From Erwinia billingiae Eb661 (GTDB lineage Bacteria; Pseudomonadota; Gammaproteobacteria; Enterobacterales; Enterobacteriaceae), in the NCBI RefSeq assembly GCF_000196615.1, contig NC_014306.1, positions 62,001 through 126,000 of the forward strand: DNA of 64,000 nt. Reading direction: 5' to 3'. Positions 57,525 to 64,000 of this stretch are shown one piece after another. The notes beneath the pieces are model-generated. The model worked only from the letters and a program-made list of their open reading frames with translations. It was not told where the DNA came from and ran no database searches. Positions within the stretch are counted from its first letter, which is position 1. Every line of letters starts with the position of its first letter. Position numbers and translations under genes: made by a program.

Positions 57525-59237
57525 TTAGAATTCCTCTACGAAGCTGTCACTACCGCTGCCAGCATCATTGCCGAGCGGTTCATTTTGTAATGCGTGCATG
57601 GTTGCCCAGGCCAGATCGCCGTGGCTGCTGCCGCGCTTGCGGTCGGATGCGTAAGAGGTGTGCCCGCCCTGAGTAATGAATTTCCTTACCGTCATAAAGC
57701 TGCTGACGATATCCATCATTCCGGCGTCATATTCGAAGCGGCCGGCACGTATCACCATCTGCGCTTTCAGCACAAGTTGGCGCTTCACTGACGGGGTGTA
57801 GACGTGCATCTGTGCCGCCGGGAAGAACTTCACTACCAGTTGATGAACTGCCGCGCCGATGCCGGTGCCGTCAATGTCGATGTGCTGCACGTCATATATT
57901 TTTATCAGGCGTTTGATAAATTCGGCCTGCTCTTCAAATTCCATACCGCGCAGCTGGTGACGCTCAACCACGCGGAACTTACCGCCCGGCACCAGTGGCG
58001 GAGCAAGTACGACCAGCCCGGCGCTGTCGCCTTTATCGCTATTGCCGTTGGGGTCGTAGCCAATCCAGACTTTTCGATTACCCAGCGGGCGCGGGGCGTA
58101 GGGGTTCCAGTCTGGCCAGATGCCGCTATAACCGTCCACGCCGCAGTTAATCAGGGCGTTATAGTTAAACGCCCGCTCACCCTGCTTAACGAAGATGCAG
58201 CGATACAGGTTGTCGAATTCATCCGGGCTGTTCTCACTCTGGATCTCTTCCAGGTCGATGAACGGGAAGCCCTGATCGATAACGTCCTGCACCGTCACAA
58301 TCTGCCGCCAAATATTGTCGGCGCACAGCTGGCCGTCTTTTAACGCCTTATGGCTCAAGTCCAGATCTGCCCGCTCTTTCTTGTCCCGACCATTGTTGAA
58401 CAGCTTCCCGCTCCAGAATTCGAAGGCTTCATGCTCTTCACTGGATGGCGTTGAAAAATAGGTACGGCGCAGGCCAACGTGCGTCGCCATCCCGGCGGCC
58501 ACTTTACGCAGGTTGAGGAAGTTGGCGACCCAAAAGGCTTCATCAAAATAGAGATCGCCGGTATAGGACTGCGCGGTTGCCGCTGACGTGCCGAGGAAGT
58601 AAAGCGTTGCCCCGTTCGACAGGATAATTTCATCACCGCCCTTCAGCTCCACGCCGATGCTGCGGGCCAGAAAGATAATGAATTTCTTAAACTGGAAGGC
58701 CTGAGCGCGGGAGGCAGAAAGAAATATCTGGTTCGTCCCGGTTTCAAGCGCCCTCAGCAGCGCTTCGCGGGCAAAGTACCAGCTGGCACCAATCTGGCGC
58801 GATTTCAGAATGAAGCGGTTACGGCGTTCGCGCTGTTTGTACCAGCGCTTCTGATGTTCAAACAGCGATTCCAGCACCAAGGTGCGCAGCTCTGCGATCT
58901 GCTCGTCGCTGAAGTGGTTTTTCGGCGTCTTCTCTTTCTTCTCCTGATCCTTCTCTTTGCGCTCGTCTCGCGCCAGTCGCGCCAGCTGGCGGCCAAGCAC
59001 GTCCAGCGTTTTGAAGTCATGAGCGCTCAGGTCTTCTTTTGCCATCAGTCGCAAATAACGCACGTCGGTACGCTCCAGCGCCCTCTGGATAGGCGTGGTT
59101 GCGTCCCATGCGTCGCGACGGCGCCAGGAATAAATGGTGTTAGCACTCAGCCTAAGGCGCTGAGCGATTTGGGGGATGCTATAGGCCTGCCAGTAAAGGC
59201 TTTTGGCCTCGTCTCGGGGATCGGTGACTGTTTTCAT
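57525..59237 (-). CDS. Terminase large subunit/ATPase (P2 gpP)
   Basis: This 570-residue packaging motor has an N-terminal helix-turn-helix (YSIPQIAQRLRLSANTIYSWRRR), a Walker A-like LKSRQIGASWYFAREA near residue 146, Walker B LYFDEAFW, and a C-terminal nuclease-like domain (WIGYDPNGNSDKGDSAG, HIDIDGTG, SSHGDLAWATMHAL). It is P2 gpP-like, though the N-terminus is shorter than in P2. An in-frame stop just upstream fixes the ATG at 59237. Confidence 0.94.
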   Translation of the reverse strand: MKTVTDPRDEAKSLYWQAYSIPQIAQRLRLSANTIYSWRRRDAWDATTPIQRALERTDVRYLRLMAKEDLSAHDFKTLDVLGRQLARLARDERKEKDQEKKEKTPKNHFSDEQIAELRTLVLESLFEHQKRWYKQRERRNRFILKSRQIGASWYFAREALLRALETGTNQIFLSASRAQAFQFKKFIIFLARSIGVELKGGDEIILSNGATLYFLGTSAATAQSYTGDLYFDEAFWVANFLNLRKVAAGMATHVGLRRTYFSTPSSEEHEAFEFWSGKLFNNGRDKKERADLDLSHKALKDGQLCADNIWRQIVTVQDVIDQGFPFIDLEEIQSENSPDEFDNLYRCIFVKQGERAFNYNALINCGVDGYSGIWPDWNPYAPRPLGNRKVWIGYDPNGNSDKGDSAGLVVLAPPLVPGGKFRVVERHQLRGMEFEEQAEFIKRLIKIYDVQHIDIDGTGIGAAVHQLVVKFFPAAQMHVYTPSVKRQLVLKAQMVIRAGRFEYDAGMMDIVSSFMTVRKFITQGGHTSYASDRKRGSSHGDLAWATMHALQNEPLGNDAGSGSDSFVEEF

Positions 59238-59283
59238 GCGTACAGGCTATCGCGCCCGCGAGGCCCGGAATATCAGCCGAGAT

Positions 59284-59301
59284 TGTCGCTGGCCGCTCAC
59301 A
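59284..59301. promoter_or_regulatory. Ogr/Delta-type late activator box
   Basis: The bases read TGT, 12 nt, ACA, the P2 Ogr-binding consensus, in the gap between divergent P and O. The element is dyad-symmetric. In P2 such boxes sit about 55 bp upstream of the late start sites. The box centre is 55 bp before both the P start codon and about 59347 on the plus side. Confidence 0.7.
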
Positions 59302-59386
59302 ATTCCCATGTGTGGCGCGGTTTGGCTGCGGGAAAGAAGATAGGGGTACAGGGTGATACCACTACTAATTAACCGGAGTTTGAACA

Positions 59387-60223
59387 ATGCCAAAGTCGAA
59401 GTATTTCCGCGTCGTGGTCGAGGGGGCAACCTGCGACGGCCGCGATGTAACGCGCCAGCAGATTCAGGAGATGGCGGAAAGCTATAGCCCTCAGCTGTAT
59501 GGGGCGCGCTGCAATCTGGAGCATCTGAAGAGCCTTTCGCCTGACAGCACATTCCGCATGTATGGCGACGTCGAAGCAGCGAAAGCCGAAGAGATCGCTG
59601 ATGGCCCGTTAAAGGGCAAATTGGCGCTGTATGCGCTGATCGATGCGACTGACGAAATGGTTGAGCTGAACAAGAAGCGCCAGAAGGTCTACAGCAGCGT
59701 TGAGATTAACCCCAGCTTTGCGGATACCGGCAAAGCCTACCTGATGGGGTTGGCTTTCACCGACTCACCTGCCAGCCTGGGCACTGAAATGCTTCAGTTC
59801 TGCGCGAACAGCCCAGTGAATCCTCTGGCGACCCGCAAAAGCAATCCTGCCTGCCTGTTCAGCGAAGCGATGGAAACGGTTATTGAATTCGAAGCTGACG
59901 CGCCCGCAGCGGAAGCTGGCAATAAGTTTTTCAGCACCATCAAAACCCTGCTGACAAAAGGTCAGCGCCAGTTTTCTGCTGAAGCTTCTGAGATCCGTGA
60001 CGCGGTTGAGCTGGTCGCGAAGTCGCAGGCGGATACCCTGGACAAAATTGAGAGCTTCAGCCAGCAGCAGCGCAAGTTTGCTGACAGCACCGAGCTGAGC
60101 AAGGTCCGTGATGATTTGGCGGCGCTTACGGCGAAGCTGGAGAAGCAGGACGGCAACTTTAACCAGCGCCCGACCGCACCAGGCGGAAACGGCATCGATC
60201 ATGCAAACCTGGCTGACTGCTGA
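59387..60223 (+). CDS. Capsid scaffolding protease (P2 gpO)
   Basis: This 278-residue protein matches P2 gpO in arrangement: KYFRVVVEGATCDGRDVTRQQIQEMAESYSPQLYGARCNLEHLK at the N-terminal protease part, SSVEINPSFADTGKAYLMGLAFTDSPASLGTE, then a helical scaffolding region with coiled coil (about 185-260). It guides capsid assembly and self-cleaves. GGAG lies upstream of the ATG. Confidence 0.93.
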   Translation: MPKSKYFRVVVEGATCDGRDVTRQQIQEMAESYSPQLYGARCNLEHLKSLSPDSTFRMYGDVEAAKAEEIADGPLKGKLALYALIDATDEMVELNKKRQKVYSSVEINPSFADTGKAYLMGLAFTDSPASLGTEMLQFCANSPVNPLATRKSNPACLFSEAMETVIEFEADAPAAEAGNKFFSTIKTLLTKGQRQFSAEASEIRDAVELVAKSQADTLDKIESFSQQQRKFADSTELSKVRDDLAALTAKLEKQDGNFNQRPTAPGGNGIDHANLADC

Positions 60224-60252
60224 TAACAAATACCCGATTAAAGGAAAAGTAA

Positions 60253-61302
60253 ATGAAACACGAAACACGTTTGCTATGGGATGCCTACAACCTGCGACAG
60301 GCCCAGCTCAACGGCGCGAAGCCGGAGCATGTTGCTAACTCAAAGCATTTCAGCATCACACCATCAGTGGCGCAGAAGCTGGAGGACAAGATTCAGGACT
60401 CCAGTGAGTTGCTGAAAAAAATCAACGTGGTGCCGGTCTCTGAGCAGGAAGGTGAAAAGCTGGGCCTTGGCATCAGTGGCCCGATTGCCAGCTCCAATAC
60501 CTCAAGCACCGAACGCCGTACGCCTCGATCGGTCCATACCCTTGATGACGATAAATATCGCTGTGAGCAGACTAACTACGATACGTTTATCAGCTATCCG
60601 CAGCTGGACATGTGGGCGAAATTCCCGGACTTCCAGCAGCGCATTACCAACCAGATCATTAAGCGCCGTGCGCTTGACCGCATCATGATTGGCTTCAACG
60701 GCACCAGCCGTGCTGGTAAATCGGACCTTGCTGCTAATCCGCTGCTTCAGGATGTAAATATCGGCTGGATGCAGAAATATCGCGCCAACGCCCCTCAGCG
60801 AGTGATGACAGGAGCCAAGTTAACCAGCCGTGATGACTCGAACAAAGTTATCGCGAAGGGTGATTACGGTAGCCTGGACTCACTCGTATTCGATGCGACC
60901 AGCTCACTATTGGATGAATGGTTTAAGTCGTCAGACGAGCTGGTTGTTTTGTGTGGCCGCAACATCGTTACCGCCCGTGAGTTCCCGCTAATCAACGGCA
61001 TCAGCGAGAGCAATCCTAACAGCGAAGCGCTGGCGGGCCAGCTTATCGCCTCCCGTAAAACTATCGGGAATATCCCGTCGCTTATCGCCCCGTCATTCCC
61101 TGACGGCACGCTGTTCATAACGTCTCTCTCCAACCTGTCTATTTACTGGATGGAGGAGAAGCAGCGTCGCCTGCTGAAAGACGAGCCAGAATACAACCGC
61201 GTGGCTACCTATGAATCCTCAAATGACGCTTACGTCATTGAAGATTATGGCTTTGGATGCCTGATTGAAGGCATCACCTTCGCAGAAGCAGCGGGCGAGT
61301 AA
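60253..61302 (+). CDS. Major capsid protein (P2 gpN)
   Basis: This 349-residue HK97-fold capsid protein has the gpN pattern: MKHETRLLWDAYNLRQAQLNGA, FQQRITNQIIKRRALDRIMIGFNGTSRA, SLIAPSFPDGTLFITSLSNLSIYW and RLLKDEPEYNRVATYESSNDAYVIEDYGFGCLIE. It follows gpO by 29 bp. Confidence 0.96.
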   Translation: MKHETRLLWDAYNLRQAQLNGAKPEHVANSKHFSITPSVAQKLEDKIQDSSELLKKINVVPVSEQEGEKLGLGISGPIASSNTSSTERRTPRSVHTLDDDKYRCEQTNYDTFISYPQLDMWAKFPDFQQRITNQIIKRRALDRIMIGFNGTSRAGKSDLAANPLLQDVNIGWMQKYRANAPQRVMTGAKLTSRDDSNKVIAKGDYGSLDSLVFDATSSLLDEWFKSSDELVVLCGRNIVTAREFPLINGISESNPNSEALAGQLIASRKTIGNIPSLIAPSFPDGTLFITSLSNLSIYWMEEKQRRLLKDEPEYNRVATYESSNDAYVIEDYGFGCLIEGITFAEAAGE

Positions 61303-61349
61303 TTTACACACCATGCCGGGACACACGTCCCGGCTGACAGGGGGAAATC

Positions 61350-62300
61350 ATGCTGACACCGGCAAGACGACATTTTGAGAACATCATGGCGCAAAACCGT
61401 GGCAACGGGGTGGCAACGTTTGCCGATATGACGGCGTATGAACAGATTTTGCATCGCCTGCGCATCGATATGAATCGCCTCAAGGGTATTCAGTCGAATA
61501 AGACCAAGGCGGAAGAAAAGCAGAAGCTGCTGCCCGACTATCAGGGCTGGATTGATGGCACGCTTGCGGCTGACAGCGGCCAGGCGGATGAAGTGCTGAC
61601 GCGTGTGATGCTCTGGCATATCGATGCCGGGAATATTGCGGAAGCGCTGCGCATCGGCGAGTACGTGATCCGTCATCAGCTTTCAATGCCTGACAGGTTC
61701 AGCCGCACCGCAGCGGTGACGCTGATTGATGAAATTTGCGATCCGGTACTGGCGGCATTCAAAGCATCGCCGAACGTGGCCCCGCTGGGCGCTGATTTGC
61801 TGAAGGCGCTGGACGGTTTAACCACCGGGCAGGACGTGCCTGAAGCGGTCCGCGCCAAGCTCTGGAAAGCCATCGGCTACACACTGCGCACCGTGCAGGA
61901 AACGCAGCCAGAAGCGCTGGAGTACCTGCAAAAAGCCATTACCGAATTTAGCGAAATCGGCGTGAAGCGCGAGATTGAGCAGCTTGATCGCCTGCTGAAG
62001 AAATCCGCCCTGCTTGATGCCGCCGCGGCTGACAGCGAAACCCCGGGCAGTGATCAGCAGGCTATTCCGCCGTCCGCCGTTACAGCGGTGACGGTGATTG
62101 ATGCTGAGCCAGCTCAGCCAGCTGAACCATCTGAAGCCGCTGGCCTCCAGGTCGCATCAACGGATGGCGAACAGGTGGCCGCTGCGGCACCGCCCGCGCA
62201 ACCGGCGGTAAAACGTGGTCGCCCGGCTGGGGTTAAAAAGCCAGCTGGGGCTAAGGCTAAGAAGGTAGTAGCGAAGAAGAAGCCCGCTGCTGCTGAGTAA
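61350..62300 (+). CDS. Terminase small/endonuclease subunit (P2 gpM) with basic tail
   Basis: This 316-residue protein is longer than P2 gpM (247 aa). Residues 1-225 follow gpM (LTPARRHFENIM, QKLLPDYQGWIDG, VMLWHIDAGNIAEALRIGEYVIRHQLSMP). The extra length is a low-complexity Ala/Pro/Glu linker and a basic tail with KRGRPAG (AT-hook core RGRP) and Lys/Ala-rich repeats. P2 gpM also ends in KRGRPKKK, so the tail motif is a family trait, here drawn out. It recognises or cuts cos with gpP. Confidence 0.9.
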   Translation: MLTPARRHFENIMAQNRGNGVATFADMTAYEQILHRLRIDMNRLKGIQSNKTKAEEKQKLLPDYQGWIDGTLAADSGQADEVLTRVMLWHIDAGNIAEALRIGEYVIRHQLSMPDRFSRTAAVTLIDEICDPVLAAFKASPNVAPLGADLLKALDGLTTGQDVPEAVRAKLWKAIGYTLRTVQETQPEALEYLQKAITEFSEIGVKREIEQLDRLLKKSALLDAAAADSETPGSDQQAIPPSAVTAVTVIDAEPAQPAEPSEAAGLQVASTDGEQVAAAAPPAQPAVKRGRPAGVKKPAGAKAKKVVAKKKPAAAE

Positions 62301-62397
62301 AGAATGTGCCCCCGCGCACCAGGCGACACGGCGGAAGTTATCAGCGTGGCTGTTTCACTTCCTGCCGTCCACCGCCTGACCTTTTGAGAGTAAGAGC

Positions 62398-62892
62398 ATG
62401 AGTCTGGTAGCCAGCAAAGAGATAAACCCCGTTGAGGGGGAAGCAACGGATATCAACGACGGCGGGGCCAGCGTAACCAGCGGGACTTTCTGGCCTGAAA
62501 TCCGCCTGTCGGATGTGCGCCGCGATATGCGTCTGAATGGGCTGGTTACCACTGACCGGCTGAAGCATGCGGCCACTGAGTCGGTGCTGAATGTAAACCG
62601 GCAGCTTGCTGAGTGGCGTGTCGGTCAGCAGGCGGAGGGCTATCAGTCGCTTGAGGCTGTGCCGTCTGAAGAAATTAACGACACGACCGAATACGTTTTC
62701 CTGTACCAGCGTGCCGTGTATTGCGCAGCGAAAGCGCTGCTGACTGAGGGCTATCGCGATGTGGACACCACCGGGCAGGGGGAGAAACACGCGGCGGCAC
62801 TGACGTCGCAAATTGACACGCTGTGGCGCGATTCCAACTTTGCGATTCGGGACATTATCGGAATCAGCCGCGGGCTGGCGGAGCTGGTCTGA
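62398..62892 (+). CDS. Head completion protein (P2 gpL)
   Basis: This 164-residue protein fits P2 gpL: an opening with LVASKEINPVEGEA, then SGTFWPEIRLSDVRRDMRLNGLVTTDRL and DTTGQGEKHAAALTSQIDTLWRDSNFAIRDI. It closes the DNA-filled head before tail joining. It overlaps the next gene by 1 bp (TGATG). Confidence 0.92.
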   Translation: MSLVASKEINPVEGEATDINDGGASVTSGTFWPEIRLSDVRRDMRLNGLVTTDRLKHAATESVLNVNRQLAEWRVGQQAEGYQSLEAVPSEEINDTTEYVFLYQRAVYCAAKALLTEGYRDVDTTGQGEKHAAALTSQIDTLWRDSNFAIRDIIGISRGLAELV

Positions 62893-63095
62893 TGATCGTC
62901 AAAGCACTACAGGGCGACACGCTGGATCAGCTCTGCCAGCGCCATTACGGTAGCACGCGCGGTATCACCGAAACGGTACTGAAAGCTAACCCCGGATTGT
63001 GTGAAAGCAGCCCGTTTATGGCCGCAGGGCAGGAAGTCACATTGCCGGACATTGCACCGGCAGCACAGGCGGAGATGGTGCAGCTATGGGACTGA
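62892..63095 (+). CDS. Tail protein X (P2 gpX), LysM-like
   Basis: This 67-residue protein has a LysM-like fold pattern (MIVKALQGDTLDQLCQRHYGST...VLKANPGL) as in P2 gpX, an essential tail protein. The ATG at 62892 overlaps the gpL stop. It overlaps the holin gene by 10 bp. Confidence 0.92.
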   Translation: MIVKALQGDTLDQLCQRHYGSTRGITETVLKANPGLCESSPFMAAGQEVTLPDIAPAAQAEMVQLWD

Positions 63096-63379
63096 ATTTT
63101 GACAGGGTGGTTTCGTTTCTCTCGTACCTGCCTTCAGCTTTCCTGACCACGCTGGGGCTGTTCTCCCTGACGCAGTGGGCGACGCTGATCGGCATCGTGC
63201 TGGGGATCCTGACCTATCGGCTCAACAAACGGCATAAGCGTCGGGTTGAACTGGAGGAGGAGAAGCGCACCGCGATTATGTTCAGCCTGGCTGAGAAAGC
63301 GGGCAGCCATAACCTGAATGAAGTCGTTGGCGCGTTTCAGGAGATGGCCCGGACGGAGAAAAGAGGCCGTGCGCTATGA
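63086..63379 (+). CDS. Class II-type phage holin (gene Y position)
   Basis: This 97-residue protein has two transmembrane segments (about 8-28 and 32-47) and a charged C-terminus (KRHKRRVELEEEKR). It occupies the place of P2 gene Y but does not resemble P2 Y; the pattern is that of two-TM holins of the HP1 type. It permeabilises or depolarises the inner membrane to time lysis. It overlaps both neighbours. Confidence 0.78.
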   Translation: MGLNFDRVVSFLSYLPSAFLTTLGLFSLTQWATLIGIVLGILTYRLNKRHKRRVELEEEKRTAIMFSLAEKAGSHNLNEVVGAFQEMARTEKRGRAL

Positions 63380-63921
63380 GTATTCGAAAAAAGGCGGTGG
63401 TGTGTTTCGTTACGGTGATTATCGGCATTGTCGGGGTTGAGTATTCCGGGCAGGTAAGAACCAGCCCGCAGGGGCTGGAGTTGATTGGTGATGCTGAGGG
63501 ATGCCGTCGTGATCCTTACATCTGCCCCGCTGACAAACTCACGGCGGGGATTGGTTCAACCACGGATATCCGGGCGGGCCACCTCTACACCGATGAAGAG
63601 ATTACCGCGATGTGGGTTGAGGATATTCGCCGGGCTGAGCGTTGCATTGACCGCAATTTTAACGGCAGCCTGCTCAATCAGGGCCAGTTTGATGCGATGA
63701 CCTCAGCCGCGTTCAATATGGGTTGCCTCAATCTGATGTGGTTCACCGACCGTCAGGGCGTTAAGCAGCGCACCACTATCTGGCGTCACGCGCAGGCCAG
63801 GCGCTGGGCGGATATGTGCAACAGGCTGCCGGACTTTGTGAACGCCGCAGGCCGCAAGCTACCAGGACTGGTTAAACGCCGTGAAGCTGAGCGGCTGATC
63901 TGCCTGGCACCGGAGGAGTGA
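63376..63921 (+). CDS. SAR endolysin (GH24 lysozyme), P1 Lyz-like
   Basis: This 181-residue muramidase has an N-terminal signal-anchor-release segment (AVVCFVTVIIGIVGVEYSG, with Cys10) and a T4-lysozyme-type domain. The catalytic triad is E41-x8-C50-x5-T56, and Cys43 lies between. This is the pattern of P1 Lyz, where a cysteine in the anchor swaps the disulfide that blocks the catalytic cysteine. P2 K is unrelated in sequence, so the lysis module has been exchanged. It overlaps the holin by 4 bp. Confidence 0.88.
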   Translation: MSIRKKAVVCFVTVIIGIVGVEYSGQVRTSPQGLELIGDAEGCRRDPYICPADKLTAGIGSTTDIRAGHLYTDEEITAMWVEDIRRAERCIDRNFNGSLLNQGQFDAMTSAAFNMGCLNLMWFTDRQGVKQRTTIWRHAQARRWADMCNRLPDFVNAAGRKLPGLVKRREAERLICLAPEE

Positions 63922-64000
63922 TGAACGTTTCCCGGCTGTTTTATGCGGTGGCGTCAGTTCTGACCGTGCTGGCAATTCTCAGCGGTACGTACTTTAAGCG
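63921..64000 (+). CDS. Putative inner-membrane spanin (LysB/Rz-like), 5' end
   Basis: An ATG overlaps the endolysin stop (TGATG, GGAGG upstream). Visible are MNVSRLFYAVASVLTVLAILSGTYFK, a single N-terminal membrane anchor, as in LysB/Rz-type i-spanins that follow endolysins. The gene runs past the window edge. Confidence 0.65.
   Translation, partial: MNVSRLFYAVASVLTVLAILSGTYFK

Larger units (their letters stand above)
44350..64000. mobile_element. P2-family prophage, left part (attL to lysis genes)
   Basis: From just after the cpxP terminator, genes follow the P2 map: int, C, cox, early genes, A, cargo slot, cos, Q, P, O, N, M, L, X, lysis genes. The region between cpxP and fieF is a known insertion site of P2-like phages in enterobacteria. 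attR and the tail operons are beyond the window, so completeness cannot be judged. No broken phage gene was seen in the visible part, so the prophage could be active. The exact left junction is not fixed, since the second att copy is missing. Confidence 0.92.

Overview
The window is a chromosomal segment of a gamma-proteobacterium of the order Enterobacterales. Gene order and protein sequences follow the E. coli ligB to cpxP region closely (yicC-rph-pyrE-slmA-dut-coaBC-radC-rpmBG-mutM-coaD-waa-hldD-kbl-tdh-yibQ-envC-yibN-secB-gpsA-cysE-trmL-cpxARP). The LPS-core genes instead resemble the Klebsiella/Serratia/Erwinia type (waaE, wabG, wabH and wabN homologues). The mix fits Erwiniaceae (Erwinia/Pantoea-like) best, but the genus cannot be fixed from sequence alone.

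Layout. 1-9.5 kb: the 3' part of ligB, yicG, a DJ-1/PfpI protein, yjdM/phnA, a GPH sugar symporter with a GH31 glycosidase, yicC, a small lipoprotein and a NupC-like nucleoside transporter. 9.6-16.4 kb: housekeeping genes rph-pyrE (with attenuator), slmA, dut, coaBC, radC, rpmB-rpmG, mutM and coaD. 16.4-30.8 kb: the LPS inner and outer core cluster. Most of it is leftward, with wabN and waaL reversed in the middle. 31-36.4 kb: kbl-tdh, two uncharacterised glycosyltransferases and yibQ. 36.4-44.3 kb: envC, yibN, secB-gpsA-cysE, trmL, cpxA-cpxR, and divergent cpxP with a perfect CpxR box and the CpxQ sRNA in its 3' UTR. Two genes normally found beside yibN, gpmM and grxC, are reduced here to 3' stubs that can still be read.

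44.35 kb to the window end is a P2-family prophage inserted just behind the cpxP/CpxQ terminator. Its order is that of P2: attL - int - repressor (here two tandem paralogues) - cox - small early genes - DksA-like zinc finger - dam - reverse-strand moron - gene A (HUH replication initiator) - a variable cargo region (52.1-56.1 kb, in the slot of P2 tin/old) - cos - Q - P - O - N - M - L - X - holin - SAR endolysin - the start of a spanin-like gene. attR and the tail genes lie beyond the window.

The most interesting parts are: (i) the cargo slot between gene A and cos, with an AT-rich 272-aa protein that looks weakly HEPN-like, a 103-aa protein behind a strong promoter, and a tightly linked ImmA/IrrE metallopeptidase plus PIN-like nuclease pair, which is a good candidate for a phage-borne defence or exclusion module; (ii) helically phased 10-bp repeats found both in the attL arm and between repressor and cox, as expected for a Cox-type regulator; (iii) an endolysin with the cysteine arrangement of P1 Lyz; (iv) the gpmM and grxC stubs.
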